Source of the DNA: Symbiodinium microadriaticum
Taxonomy: Eukaryota; Sar; Dinophyceae; Suessiales; Symbiodiniaceae
Assembly: GCA_001939145.1 (NCBI GenBank)
Contig: LSRX01000128.1
Coordinates: 949,568 to 1,013,567, forward strand
Direction of reading: 5' to 3'
Length of the DNA: 64,000 nt
The notes under the pieces were generated by a model that was not told the origin of the DNA, did not search any database, and worked only from the letters and a program-made list of their open reading frames with translations. This document shows positions 41,481 through 52,854 of the stretch, one piece after another. The position numbers and the translations under genes were made by a program. The stretch's first letter is position 1; each line of letters begins with the position of its first letter.

Positions 41481-41721
41481 TTTAAGGTTTTGGGTAAGGG
41501 TTCGCTTTAATCTTAGTGTTCAAGGCGTTTTAGAATTGAGGGTCAGATGCGCTATGGGGTTATGGTTTTCCCTTAACCCTAAACCCTAAAACCCCTAAAC
41601 CCTAAACCCTAATTATTGCTCTAAGTTCAGCCTTGAAATGTCGTTGTGGGCTTGGGCTTCAGGGTTCGGGTCGAGGAATCCCGAACCCGGTAGTGTGAAA
41701 CCCTGGAGCAGGGAGTGCTAA

Positions 41722-41724
41722 GTA

Positions 41725-41757
<33 letters not shown>

Positions 41758-41762
41758 GTATG
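41722..41762. repeat. (GTA)n trinucleotide
   Basis: About 12 units. Confidence 0.9.
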
Positions 41763-41808
41763 GCATAAGCTACCGGAGCCTATGATCAAAAACATAATGT
41801 TTTTCTCT

Positions 41809-42090
41809 TGGTAGGGTCCATCGTGAAAAAGCGCAATCAGGACCAAGATCCGCGACTCTCGCAGCGTACATCTGGCAATGCTGGCAATGCCAGATCTGCC
41901 GGCATCTCCGATTCGGAATTCGCCAAAGCTCGTATTGGCAAGGGTGGCGCCGCAACATCCTCAAAGCATCCAAACAGTGTTTCAGGGAGATCTGCCATTG
42001 CACTTCTCTACGTCGCCACCAACTGCGACGCCGTGCCTCGTTACTCGGATCCCGAATCACAACTCCCACGTCGGTATTATCGATTTGTAA
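41809..42090 (+). pseudogene. Coding-like remnant upstream of the RT fragment
   Basis: One forward frame without a start codon is open from about 41811: it begins GRVHREKAQSGPRSATLAAY, then a Cys-rich stretch IWQCWQCQICRHLRFGIR (possible C-x2-C-x2-C metal site), then RRNILKASKQCFREICHC. The two other forward frames and the reverse strand are also open for 70-120 codons, so the frame choice is a judgement. Its position, 270 bp before the RT fragment on the same strand, suggests the two are parts of one decayed retroelement. Confidence 0.3.
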
Positions 42091-42263
42091 TGTGTGAAGC
42101 AAATGTCCTTTCAACGCCATCTCCACTTACTTTGAGTGTTTTTTCCACAAGGTCTGTGGTAAGGGTTCCCACACTCTAAGTCGGCCGAATCATCTCCAAG
42201 TATTCGGCGACAGTCGCAATTGCGTCCAGCAATGGAACCAACACCCGCCAGTACCCTTAGGGC

Positions 42264-42315
42264 GGGCTGATGATCAAGCTATTTCTTAGGGTGGGCTGAG
42301 GATCAAGCTATTCTG
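42264..42315 (+). repeat. 26-bp tandem duplication
   Basis: GGGCTGATGATCAAGCTATT and GGGCTGAGGATCAAGCTATT with CTTAGGG.G before each. Confidence 0.8.
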
Positions 42316-42357
42316 TCCGATTATGATTCGCCGGAACTTCAGCTCTAATTCCCATGT

Positions 42358-42744
42358 ATGGCGGCGGTTGCTCTCAACACGCTCAGATTCCTTCCTTTTC
42401 GGGTGAACCCTGGAGCCGGGCAAACTGAAGCAATGGTATGTCTATCACAGGGGCCAAAGCCCGGCAGATTAGAGGTGAGATTCTCGGTGGTGACTCCTGC
42501 TGCCTCCTGCTTAGCGCTGGTCACTGGTGACTCGCTTCGCCTGACGCCGGAGTACCGATACCTAGGGGTCATCCGGACACCCCGAGATACGGGCCACAGG
42601 GACATGGAGTCCAATGCCCAGCGTGCGCAGACTGCGTGGGCACAGGCACGCGGGCTCATGACCAGTCCCTCCTTGCCCTGGGCCCTCAGGCAAGCCTGGA
42701 TGGCAGGGTGCCTCCTGCCAGCAGCACCACTTATCGTGGATTGA
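42358..42744 (+). pseudogene. LINE-type reverse transcriptase fragment
   Basis: 128 codons ending in TGA. The segment RLTPEYRYLGVIRTP followed by DTGHRDMESNAQRAQTAW and LPWALRQAWMAGCLLPA resembles the region just after the RT palm in non-LTR retrotransposons, where a Y.YLGV motif is followed by a helical thumb/connection. An upstream NPGAGQTEAMV fits the preceding strand. The catalytic FADD-type box is absent, so this is a piece. A further short frame at 42804-43004 (SWADHLDSKEWLVHRRSYYS) may be its continuation after a frame break. It stands alone among MITEs and simple repeats and is probably a dead copy of the element class seen at the right end of the window. The assignment rests on recalled family features, not on an alignment. 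Confidence 0.5.
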
Positions 42745-43564
42745 CAGGCGTGTCACGGGGATATGGAATTCCCACATGATCATCGTGACATGCAGGGTTA
42801 ATCATGGACAGCTGGGCAGATCACTTGGATTCGAAGGAATGGCTTGTACATCGTCGCTCTTATTATTCCTTCACAAATTGCCAAGCCCCCGCGCTGCGCC
42901 GCGCTGTACTGTACAGGTGTTATAAGGGGTCGGATGCAAGAATCGCGTCAACTCGTATTGCAGCTGTGCTTGAAGAAACCCCTGATCCTTACACTCTACA
43001 TTAAAATCCCTGAGACAGCACACTGCTGGACTACTCTGAAACCCCTGACCCCGAACATGCTAAACCTCAAAGCCATCGAAACCCTAAAGCCCCTGAGTCT
43101 GCAGCGGCTTGCCCCTGCTAGGACCTAGGAACAACACAAGATCACGATCACTGCTTGTTTGAGGTTCCCCAGCCGCACTGACCATCTAGGCCCTAACCCT
43201 GACTCCAAGCCCTAAGCCCGAGGCCCTTCAGCCCAAACCCTAGGTCCAAAGCCCTAAGCCACAAGCCCCTAAAACCCCCTAAAGCCACCTAAACCCCCAA
43301 ACCTCTAAACCCCAAACCCTCTAATTCAGCCCTCATAGAAACCCTTATAGATCCCTTTAAGGAGCCTAAAAGCCNAGCGGTAGTTGTTGATGCTGCGTCT
43401 AATCAGAATCAGGAGACAGTGTGATCGCAAGGAAGCTTTTCATTAGCGTGCAACCAACTAAAATTACCAATATTCTTACAACTAAGCCCTAAAGCCCTTA
43501 GCCCAAGCGCTTCTGTCGGCCTCGGGTCCAAGATCAGCAGGATCCTTCCTCTGCAGCACCTGGC

Positions 43565-43800
43565 ATCCAGGTTTGGGGTTTAGGGCTTAGGGAAGTTTAG
43601 GGAAGTTTAGGGCTTAGGGTTTCGGGAAGTTTAAGGCTTAGGATTTCGGGAAGTTTAGGGTTTAGGGAAGCTTAGGGCTTTGGGTTTAGGGAAGTTTAGG
43701 GTTTAGTGGTTTAGTGGTTTACGGGTTTAGGGGTTTAGGGTTTAGGGGTTGAGGGATTAAGGGTTTAGGGTTTATAGATTTAGGTTTTAGGGTTTAGCTG
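43565..43800 (+). repeat. Telomere-like array with GGGAAGTTTA unit
   Basis: TTTAGGGAAG variants at the left, standard units at the right. Confidence 0.85.
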
Positions 43801-44167
43801 ATTCGATGCAGGGCCTCAATGCAGTCATCCCTCGAAGGGTTCCGTTTAAAGGGGTCTACATACAAGGGGCGGAGGATAAGCGCTACTACAAGGAAGAGTA
43901 TCGGGGCCCGGACAGTTCAAGCAAGGCATTAGGAAATTGAAAATTCACGCTATTTAAGTATGGCTATTATATACTACGTAAGGAACCGCTGCTAGATTCT
44001 CCGACACCTACCTGTATCTGCACCAGCTTGTGAAAGTCTTGCCCGCCTCGCCTCGACAAAAGCCTGCCCCGAACCATCATGAAAGACTAGGCACACAAGT
44101 GTGCCAACAGATTCTAGACAACACAAAAGCTGCTGGTCCCAACAAGCAACTGTGCTCATGGAGCCAC

Positions 44168-44456
44168 TGCTTCTGCCGCTGCTGCCGCTGCTGCTGCTGG
44201 TACTGCTATACTGCTAGGCCCACACCTACATCTTCTCCGATTCCAACTCCTGCCCCCACCCTAACCGCTACCCGTATTACCACGACCACCACCACCACCA
44301 GCACCACCACGACGAAGACTACTACTCCCACTACCCCTACTACTCCTGCTGCTGCTGCCGCTGCTGTTTCTGCTGCCACAACAACAACAACAACAACAAC
44401 TACTACAACTACAACTACAACTACAACTACAACTACTACTCCTCCTCCTCCTCCTC

Positions 44457-44492
<36 letters not shown>

Positions 44493-44515
44493 TTACTACT
44501 ACTACTACTACTGAA
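44168..44515 (+). repeat. Trinucleotide-rich tract
   Basis: CTG, CCA, CTA, CAA, ACT and CTC triplets for ~350 bp. It keeps one plus frame open as poly-Thr/Pro/Ala and one minus frame as poly-Val, which I do not accept as genes. Confidence 0.88.
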
Positions 44516-44638
44516 CTACTCCTCCCATTTTGCTGTTGCATAACTACTATCTAAAGCTCCCCTTAGCATCTTCTACGATGGCTGTCGTTCACACGAGAGA
44601 CCCGGTTCTAGCCGTGGTCGCGAAAAGTTCTGTTGAGA

Positions 44639-45440
44639 TCATCTCGTCCGCGGTAGAAGAAGAAGTAGCGAAGTGGTAGGATGCCAAAGTCCTTGCCACT
44701 GGGGGTGGGGAAGGGGGGAACCAGAGCCGATGCCCAGCAGGACAGCTAACGGCAAGCCGTAGCAGAGCGAGACGTCGATGCAGACGGCAGCACTGGCAGG
44801 TTTATGGAATAAACGCCGGCACCATGCGATGCCGCACACAGACAAAGACCAGCATGGAGAAGAAGGTGACCAGAAGGAAGCTCTCCACAGGGACCTGTTG
44901 CCGACGAACAGCGCCACGAAGTGAGCAGCCGCAGCTGCGCCCCAAGGAAGTTCCCGCAGGACGCCGCCCATCAATGAGCAGCATCGCAACCGAAGTCGAG
45001 CATCGCCGAGCCAGCAGCAAAAGGCTGCAGCACCAAACGAATGAGAACCAGCGGAGCGCCAACCACCAACCACCGTCAAGCCCGCGAAGAGCCAGAGGTA
45101 CCAAAACTTAGACAAGAATGACGGCTGGCCACACACACACACACACACACGCACGGTGGCCTCAAACGTCGTCAACGACACAAGTGTCTCCCTATCCACA
45201 CCTGCGTAGGAAGTGTGACGGCCTAGGTGAGGCCGGGCAGGCACGGCAGAGCTGTGGGAGGCGCGCCAAAACCTCCTCCCAAACAGAAAAGCGGCCTGTA
45301 GGCACATTCCTCAGGACCTTGGTCAGGCCGGCGCAGCCTGCGTACGCGCCCCGGCGCTGGCCACAGCAACACCTAGCGCTCACGACCCGGGGGGCGAGCT
45401 GAGCCCAAACCGAGCTCCCTGAAGTAGGCCACCACAACAC
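44639..45440 (-). CDS. GC-rich hydrophobic coding-like island
   Basis: Two minus-strand frames overlap: 222 codons (44639-45307), hydrophobic with segments such as LCYGLPLAVLLGIGSGS, and 100 codons (44802-45104) ending in a membrane-like SFLLVTFFSMLVFVCV. A third (45192-45440) contains VLRNVPTGRFSVWEEVLARL. It may be exons of a membrane protein. A (CA)n repeat at 45128-45152 interrupts the 222-codon frame as VCVCVC. No family recognised. Confidence 0.3.
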
Positions 45441-46067
45441 CCACTCTTACGATGCAGGTCTCAACGTCCGGAGTGATTTATACCAGTTGGATTCCCGCCG
45501 CTGCTCCATACAGCGGCCCCTCCCCGGAGAGGGTCTTATCTCCAAGTTTGTGTCTCTTGCTTGCCTGTCTGCTTGCCCAGGTGTCTGGCCACCTGCCTCT
45601 TCATATGTCTTTCTCTGTGTGCTGCATTCTCACTCTCTGCCTAGCTGTCTATCAGCATCGGTTCTATTGTGTGTAAATAAGATCGGATCGACGTAAGAGA
45701 ACTAAGTGTTCTCACGAGTATCNTTAGTTCTTCTAGGGTTTAGGGTTTCTAGGGGTTTATTGGGGTTTAGGGCTTATTCGAGCTCAGGGTCTCTGGTCTT
45801 CGAGCTTAGCCAGCCACACGAGCCCTGAAATGAAACCGAAACGCTGTCAAACCCCATAAGCCCTAAATCCTGAACCTTCCTGAGTCCTAACTACAGTCTA
45901 TTCTGCAGGCTTTTTTTCACCAGTCATTGCTCCCCCTAGACGGTAGTGATTAAGCAGCGGCTCAGGTAAAGTCTAGGGTTCACGGCCTACGGAGGTACCA
46001 AAAACTCAATAACATAAGACAAAGTAAACTTAACGAAATCCCTCCCCACGAGCCGAGTATAGAGTTA

Positions 46068-46190
46068 ACCCCAAAAAGTTGAAACATGGTTTTAGGAAGA
46101 TTAGTGCTGGGATTCCCTTTACTTTACCTTAGGGGCATGAGGAGACTTGTGATCCAACTGTCTGGCTTCTACGAGTCCACTATCAAGTTA
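46068..46190. mobile_element. MITE-O copy
   Basis: AGAGTTAACCCCAAAAAGTT .. ATCCAACTGTCTGGCTTCTA. Confidence 0.65.
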
Positions 46191-46309
46191 CCCTAAAAAC
46201 CTGCCTCCAGCGTGTCCAGAAGCAGATCCTCACGGAAGTCGCGGACGGTGGCCTGTCGAAACTGGGCGCTGGGGATTCTGCACCAGACGGTTTAGGGCTG
46301 AGTTTAAGC

Positions 46310-46395
46310 CCTAAACCCTAAACTCCCTAAACTCCCTAAACACCCTAAACTCCCTAAACTCCCTAAACTCCCTAAACACCCTAAACCCTAAACGG
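46310..46395 (-). repeat. Array of CCCTAAACT units
   Basis: CCCTAAACTCCCTAAACTCC: an expanded 10-mer form of the telomere word. Flanked by inverted copies of GGTTTAGGGCTGAGTT-like sequence. G-rich variants at 46490-46590. Confidence 0.8.
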
Positions 46396-47167
46396 TTAAG
46401 GGCTTCGTTTAGGAATCTGGGCCTAGGGCTTCGTTTAGGGGTTCGGATCTAGCCTTTAGGATTCTGTGCCAGACGGCTTAGGTTTAGGAATTTGGGGTTT
46501 AGGGTTTAGGGTTTTTTTGACTTTGGGGTTTAGGATTTAGGGTTTAGGAATTTGGGGTTTAGGGTGTAGGGTTTAGGAATTTCGGATTTAAACTTCCATA
46601 ATACCAGGAAATTGGGGGTCTGGCACCGACACATCTTGTATGATGACGATGTCAGAGACAGGGTCCCCTTAGGGCTGAATGAGAGTTTAAGATTTCAAGA
46701 GATTCCGAACCCCCGAAATCAAGCAATACTTAAAGCATAAATGACGTCTTTAAGCCTTAGACTTATGATGATGGTTGGCAAATTCCTGAAAACATATCGC
46801 TTAGTACCCTTCCAATATGTGATTGCCCTGCATTAAGCGGCTCTCGCGTAAAGCTGGGGCATTGCTCATTCAAGCCTAAACACTAAACCCCAAACCCTAA
46901 GCCTAAACCCTAAACCTTTACTGACAGCCCCCACTTACCTCTGGATAGAGGCCTGTGGATCTTTAACAGCGGGTACTTCGGCTCTAATAATATAGGGTCC
47001 CAAGAGAGCACACAAGCAAATATTAGGAAAGGGATATCCCATACAAGCCCCCTTTATACAAGAAGCGCAAGAAGGCAGGGATATCCCCATAAAATGCTTA
47101 TGCTTATGTCCTCTGTTGGGGGGGGGGGCCTAAAATAAGGGGATAGTTGGAGTTCTGGCTAAGGGAT

Positions 47168-47254
47168 TTGATTTAAGTTGCTATAATAAAGACACCATAG
47201 TATTCACTATAGAACACTATTTTGGTAGCTGAAACTGAATCCTTTAACAAGAAC
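47168..47254. mobile_element. Element M copy
   Basis: TTGATTTAAGTTGCTATAAT .. CTGAATCCTTTAACAAGAAC. Confidence 0.6.
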
Positions 47255-47278
47255 CGTGTAGTTGGGGGTGGGGTGCTT

Positions 47279-47386
47279 CTGCTGATGATATAAACCCTGC
47301 ATTACCTTAAGGACCCTAAACTCTAAACTATGGGAAATATGGTATATTCCTTCTTATGGCTAGTGCAGGATTTATATCATCAACCG
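47279..47386. mobile_element. MITE-F copy
   Basis: GCTGATGATATAAACCCTGC .. GCAGGATTTATATCATCAAC; terminal inverted repeat over 20 bp. Confidence 0.8.
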
Positions 47387-47441
47387 CCCTAAACCCTAAA
47401 CTCTAAACCCTAACCCCAAACAAAAAACCCTAAACCCCCTT

Positions 47442-47474
47442 TGGTGTAGGTTCTATGATGTATATCATCAACCG
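47442..47474. mobile_element. MITE-F right end only
   Basis: GTAGGTTCTATGATGTATAT then CATCAACCG; separated from the previous copy by telomeric units. Confidence 0.55.
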
Positions 47475-47539
47475 TGGTACAGACTAGGGTTTGGGGCTTC
47501 GAGTTGTAAGGTTAAAGGATCGGGGTCCTCCAGTCCGTC

Positions 47540-47740
47540 GGTTTAGGCTTTATAGGGCTTAGGATTTTAGGGCTTTGGATTTTAGGGTTTAGGGTTTCAG
47601 GGTTTAGGTTATAGGGCTTCAGGGTTTAGGGTTTTAGGGTTTCAGGGTGTAGGGTCTAGCTAGGGTTTCGGGTTTAGGGTTTCAGGGTCTAGGGTTTCAG
47701 GGTTTCAGGGTTCAGGGTCTAGGGTTTAGGGTTTTACAGT
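47540..47740 (+). repeat. Telomere-like array, 200 bp
   Basis: TTTAGGG with GGTTTCAGGG variants; ends 90 bp before the stop of the minus ORF 47828-48247. Confidence 0.85.
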
Positions 47741-47827
47741 GACACAAGGACACTGAAGCTCAATAATATATTAATTTTACGCAAGCAAGAGTCATCACGC
47801 ATCAGCAAAGTCCTGCCCAAAGCTCGA

Positions 47828-48247
47828 TCACCACCTCCTCTCCCATCCGCGCAAAGTCAGCAAGCATCTCAGGCAACGCGGCATCCGAGAGAAATTCTGC
47901 TCATGCCAGTGTTCCAAGTCGAAGCACTGCAGCGATCTCGCGACACCGCTCTTGTGCTCAACCTCCAAGGACTGGAGATACTGCCCGACCACTGCGTGGA
48001 TGACACCGAGCTGCTTGCCAATTGCAGCACGGAAACCTGCCTGGTTTCCATAGCCTGCCCGGAAGTAGATCAGGCGCTGGTCGTAAACGACTGCCTCGGG
48101 CTCAAGCATATTCACTGACGCTGTCAATCGTTGCAAATACCCTGCAGTGTAATCATCTGCGGGTGCCCTAAAGCCTAGCTCACATGCTTGCAAGCATGCA
48201 AACTTGGATACCCGTCCCTCCACAGGTTGGGGCTTTGGAATCTCCAT
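47828..48247 (-). CDS. Conserved-looking ORF next to MITE-F
   Basis: 139 codons with a true ATG at 48247: MEIPKPQPVEGRVSKFACLQ, then RLTASVNMLEPEAVVYDQRL, GNQAGFRAAIGKQLGVIHAV and a C-terminal FDLEHWHEQNFSRM. The frame is also open upstream to the MITE-F edge (NSIFSFSPS), so the ATG may be internal. No telomeric repeat within. Composition is that of a folded soluble protein and this is one of the best single frames in the left 58 kb. Function unknown; the overlapping forward frame at 47903 is a shadow. Confidence 0.5.
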   Translation of the reverse strand: MEIPKPQPVEGRVSKFACLQACELGFRAPADDYTAGYLQRLTASVNMLEPEAVVYDQRLIYFRAGYGNQAGFRAAIGKQLGVIHAVVGQYLQSLEVEHKSGVARSLQCFDLEHWHEQNFSRMPRCLRCLLTLRGWERRW

Positions 48248-48285
48248 GGACGGGGAGAATGAAAAGATTGAGTTAAGGCCAACTA

Positions 48286-48431
48286 CGGTTGATGATATAA
48301 ATCCTGCATTAACTTAAGGACCCTAAACGATGGGAATTCTATATATGTGTGTGTATACATATATATATATATGTATATATATATATACATATCCCTTAAT
48401 ATGGGTAATGCAGGATGTACATCATCAACCG
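48286..48431. mobile_element. MITE-F copy with TA/TG expansion
   Basis: CGGTTGATGATATAAATCC .. GGATGTACATCATCAACCG, perfect TA on both sides. The centre has expanded into a (TA)/(TG) run at 48344-48393. It abuts the upstream side of the minus-strand ORF 47828-48247. Confidence 0.85.
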
Positions 48432-48949
48432 TATGACCCAAGTCTACCTTAATCTTTAGCTGCCGAAGTCGTAAGCCGCCAACACGTTCAGACTTTAGGT
48501 TCTACTAGGGCCTTTAGGGCTTTAAGGGTTTAGGGCGTTTAGGTTTTAGGGGCTACTACAAGGGTTCTACAAGAGCTAATTAGGGCTGCTATAAGGGCTT
48601 CTACAAGAGCTACTACAAGAGCTAGTTTCAAGGTTTAGGGTCTTTTATGGACTACATTCTCCCCTTTTTAAAGTATATTCATTCAGCTACTAAGCTGTAC
48701 TTATGGCAGTTAAGGTGGACTATGAGACAATGCTTAGAATATGCCAGGGAAACACAAAAAGTGTTCATTGCACAGGGCGCAGGTCCACGAAACCATGGAC
48801 TGTATGCCTCCCTGGGCCCTAAACCCTGAACCCTAAGCCCCAACTAGGGTCCCTCTTGTGTCCCACACCATAGGTGCCATATCAAGAATAAGTCTCTTAG
48901 AAGGATCATAATGACTCTTTTTGACATCTACCACAGGAGCCCTCAACAA

Positions 48950-49062
48950 GTAGAAGCCAGAAAGTTGAAACATCGTTATCCTCATGCCCTTGATTGAGGT
49001 AAAGGATATGGAATTGCCGCACTAATCATCATAATCCATGTTGCATCTTTCTGGGGATCACT
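48950..49062. mobile_element. MITE-O copy, inverted
   Basis: AGTAGAAGCCAGAAAGTTGA .. GTTGCATCTTTCTGGGGATC. Confidence 0.65.
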
Positions 49063-49261
49063 CTAGACCCTAAACCTTACGCTGTACATCCTAGACTCCA
49101 AAGGAAAGACCCCCGGCACCTGTCCGAGTTTTCGCTCGTCGCCCAGCTTCGTCACTTGTGCGATGCTTCGTTGCCCGAGCAGTCGATGCATCTGGCTATC
49201 AGAGTCTGAACGGGTTTTGGGGCTCCTTAAAGGGATCTATAAGGGTTACTATAAGGGCTTA

Positions 49262-49345
49262 ATTAGAGGGTTTGGAGTTCAGAGGTTTAGGGGTTTAGGG
49301 GTTTAGGGTTTAGGGTTTAGGGGTTAGGGTTTAGGGGTCTAGAGG
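49262..49345 (+). repeat. Telomere-like array
   Basis: TTTAGGGG and TTTAGGG. Confidence 0.8.
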
Positions 49346-49434
49346 AGCTTAGGGTTCAAAGTCGATAAGAAGTTTTATGAAGTGTGCTGCAGGGAGGTTG
49401 GTATGGAGTTTGTTTGACTTCGGAGTTTACTGTT

Positions 49435-49537
49435 ATGGCCTTTATAAATAGAATAGGGTTTTGGGGGTTCCTTATAATGATTATGGTATTATATTCCCCC
49501 CAAACCCTATTCTAATTATTAAGGCCCCTATATTACT
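49435..49537. mobile_element. MITE-L copy
   Basis: ATGGCCTTTATAAATAGAAT .. TTATTAAGGCCCCTATATTA. Confidence 0.75.
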
Positions 49538-49652
49538 GTTCTGGCTTTAAGTTTCGGGCATACTGCGTTGGCAGGCTAACTGGGATCTTCTTAGTAGGAG
49601 CTCCGAATTGAGGGTAGCCCCTAGACCCTAATTATTTACAGTAAGCCCTCTA

Positions 49653-49762
49653 CATAGTTGCTGAGTTCATAAGCACAAAAAGTTGTACACTTTCAGTTCT
49701 ACTATATATAAGGGATCATATTACCCCCAAAAAGTTTAAAGCGTAGTAATTCAGCTACTAAG
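49653..49762. mobile_element. MITE-D copy
   Basis: ATAGTTGCTGAGTTCATAAG .. GTAATTCAGCTACTAAG with ATATAT-rich centre. Confidence 0.8.
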
Positions 49763-50090
49763 TCTACCTTTAACTCTAAACCGAGGGGACTTCTAGTAGG
49801 ATTTTTCCTACTCAGGGACCATATTTGGGTCTGCTACTAGTGAGTGATCTTCGAAACAGGTTGTAAATGAAAGCCATCCACGATCGATTAATCGAAAATG
49901 CAAGCAGACCATCAGAACAAGTTAACGGGAAAGAACTTCATAAGATAACCCTACCCCCTATGAGCCAATGCACAAATCATCATAAAAGCCTACACAAAAA
50001 AGGCCCCGAACCCGAAAGCCTTCTGAATTATAGGAACCCGTAAACGAACTCTCAGTATCCCAAGCCCTAAACCCCAAACCCCCGAAAACC

Positions 50091-50770
50091 CTAAGAAATA
50101 GAAGGGGCTGTGTACATGCTTCTTCGGGGTTTGGTACCTGCGTTAAGTGAGGCACTCTCGATGAGTCGCCTCGTCGACATGAAGCAGCTCGTGGCCACGA
50201 GTGGCAGCTCTGCGCCACGCGAAGACCAAGGTCCTGAAGTCGTGAGACTGGAGCAAGATGCCAGAGCGCCTCGTTGCCCAGCAAGGAGCTCAGAGTCCGG
50301 CGCATGGCTCAGCAAGGCGCAATGCCAATCTCGGCCATGGCCGGCGATAGCCACTCGCCTCCACCAGGAGCGACTCTGTCGCCTGCGAGTATCCATGCGT
50401 CGCTCGAAGGCCCAGCCACGCGCTTGCGGGTCGAGCCAGAGCAGGCTCGGCTCCTCCTCGAAGTCCATGAAGACGCCGCATGCAGGCTCTCTCGTCGCCG
50501 CTGCGAATAGAAGCCGGCTCAGCGACCTGCAGCGCCTCCTCGAGCAAGTCGGCGACGTGCCGAAGGTTCGGCCTCACGAAGCGCTCGCTGTGCGGGTGCG
50601 CTGCTTCGCCAAGAGCGACTCGATGACCGAGGAGCGCGAGTCGCAGGCATGCTCATGGCGCTGTGCGGCGTCGCTCCTGTCGCTGAGAGAGGCGAAGCCG
50701 CTGAGCCCCAGCGCTTTCGCCGGGACTTTCCTCGGGTTTAAGGTCTGGGCTCTGGGGTCTGAAGGTTTAT
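50091..50770. pseudogene. GC-rich coding-like island, strand unresolved
   Basis: A 680 bp island of high GC and no telomeric repeat. The plus strand has a 220-codon frame (50110-50772). The minus strand has several shorter frames that each look protein-like in turn: VRPNLRHVADLLEEALQVAE (about 50577-50500), VFMDFEEEPSLLWLDPQARG (50474-50415) and TLSSLLGNEALWHLAPVSRL (50297-50238). Switching frames on the minus strand would fit a frameshifted pseudogene. The plus frame has shadow-like composition. I cannot decide between them. Confidence 0.3.
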
Positions 50771-50896
50771 AGGTCTTATCTACAGACAGATTCGATATGT
50801 GGTCAATTCGGCAATCATGGAAGAGTGGGTGGCAGCGTCGTTTTTTCGTGCTTAAATGCGACATAGAACTATCCCGGAGAATCTATAATCCCTACC

Positions 50897-50935
50897 CAAG
50901 GAACTACTTAGGGGCCTATGGGTAAGCCCTAAAAC
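50897..50935. mobile_element. MITE-G right end
   Basis: AAGGAACTACTTAGGGGCCT then ATGGGTAAGC, truncated copy. Confidence 0.55.
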
Positions 50936-51101
50936 GTAGCTTAGTTTTAGCATCGAACGTTGCAGGAGTCCCGGGACCCGGGTGCCTGGCGGGGGCGGAG
51001 GAGTTCCGGGTGGCGAGAGACGAGAAAAGCGACGGTTTAGGGTTTAGGGTTGGGGGTTTAAGGTTTAGGGTTGGGGTGGTTCTGGAAGGAGACCCTAACA
51101 A

Positions 51102-51214
51102 CGGTTGATGATATAATAATGCATTACTCCATCATAAGGAATACAGATATACACACCATAATTCCCATAGTTTAGGGTCCTGAAGGTAATGGGCACGATT
51201 TATATCTTCAACAG
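51102..51214. mobile_element. MITE-F copy
   Basis: CGGTTGATGATATAATAATG .. GATTTATATCTTCAACAG, TA at the right flank. A further short F-like piece (GATATCATCATCAGTA) is at 51299. Confidence 0.75.
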
Positions 51215-51589
51215 TATTCAAATCATCAAGGCCCCAAAACCCTAAACCCCTAGGAGTGGCCCTTATAGACCCCACGGTCCTTTCGGTAATGTGGGATTGA
51301 TATCATCATCAGTATCAGGGCGGTTTGGGTTTAGGGTCTTGGGCTCCCGGAGACACGCCCCTGAACCGTTAGAGTATGTTAGGACAGGAGGGTTTAGGGT
51401 TTAGGGAGTTTGGCGTGTAACATACTACAAAGACAACAGGAACACCAAGGGAGAACCTGGGTAATCTTTGAGGCCCTGAATTGAACCCTACGCCCAAGAC
51501 GCTGCCTTTTGTGGCGAAGGTTTGCGGCCGGCTATCTCGAGGAGAGACCGCCTGCCGAAGCATTGTCGGTATGTTGCGGCCCCGAAGGC

Positions 51590-51662
51590 CCTAAACCCTA
51601 AACCCTTAACCGCTAAACCATAAACCCTAAACCCCTTCCCTAAACCTTAAACCCTAAATGCC
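51590..51662 (-). repeat. Telomere-like array
   Basis: CCCTAAA variants; G-rich counterpart at 51950-52022. Confidence 0.8.
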
Positions 51663-52514
51663 CAGCGGGCCCCTCCAATGGGCTTCCAGGCATAATAAGG
51701 GGCGGGGTGGTTAGGGCTTACTTGAAGGATCATGCGCCTTAGTAGCTATGGTTGCTATTGAGTCATTATATGGTAGTATTAGAGCAACTTTACTTCTAAG
51801 ATCTTATAATTACTTCTAACCACAGTTAAAATGCGTATAACCTTACTTACTAAGTTTCGTGATGATCCAAACACCCGTAGGGTCCTTGCAGCTTCGCTTC
51901 GGGGTAAGGAATGGGTCTTAAGTTCATTCCAACAAAGGATTTCTGATTCCTTTGGGGTTTTAGGGTTATAGGGTTTAGGGTTTTGGGGTTTAAGGTTTAG
52001 GACCTAGGGTGTAGGATTTAGGCAAGTCCCGGCTCCGGAGTGGCCCCAACATGATAAGTGTACCCTTTTTCCTGTTTTTCCTGTTAAGAAGGGAACCACG
52101 CAAAAACAAAAAAAAAACACAAGGGCAAACGGGTACTACTCAGCAACCTAGGACCTAGGACTTCAGTTTGAGAGTGTATAGAGTGGGGCCCTATTGATTC
52201 GAAAAACCCTTAAGCCCTAAAACCCCAAGCCCCGCATGTGCTTACGCAAGTCCTTAAGGAACTGGGTGGTAAGGATTGAGGGACGCCAGGTTTTGGCGAC
52301 AAGTTGGGCTTCAGTGCTTTTTTGTGTAACCCTAAACCCCTAAACCCTAAACCCTGAACCCTACAGGTTGGGTTTTGGGGTCCCTTCCGAGCTACCGACT
52401 TCGGAATGGAGGCTGTGAGGTTGAAAATTATCAAAAGAGTAGGTGATGGCCCCGAAAAATTAGAGGGTCGAACCCTTAAAAACAGTGTAGGTGTTTGGAT
52501 CCCCAGGTAGGGTT

Positions 52515-52850
52515 TAGAAAAGCCAAAAAACCCCTAAACCCCCAAAACCCTAAAGCCCTAAACTCTAAACCCTAAAGCCCTAAACCCCTAAACCCAAAGC
52601 CGCTAAACCCCTAAACCCAAAGCCCCTAAACCCCTAAAACCCTAAACCCCTAAACCCACCAAAACCCCAGGTGGTGATTCAGGGAGGGACTCATTGGCCG
52701 GGCTGAAGAGGCGGAATTTTGCTGCTGAGTTTAGGGTCTAGATACTAGGATTTAAGGTTTAGGGTTTAGGGCTTAAGGTTTAGGGTTTAGGGTTTAGGGT
52801 TCAGGGTTTAGGGTTGAGGGTTTAGGGCTCAGGGTCCAGGATGCAGGGAA
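52515..52850. repeat. Opposed telomere-like arrays
   Basis: C-rich at 52515-52670 (unit CCCCTAAACCCAAAGCC repeated), G-rich at 52735-52850. Confidence 0.85.
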
Positions 52851-52854
52851 TCGG

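Noticed and set aside
44030-44554. 174-codon frame rich in Thr/Pro/Ala and its reverse poly-Val frame
   Set aside because: Produced by triplet microsatellites; no non-repetitive coding core.
45441-45690. Two overlapping hydrophobic frames rich in Cys/Leu
   Set aside because: TGTCT/TGCCT-rich low-complexity sequence; both frames look alike and neither is convincing.
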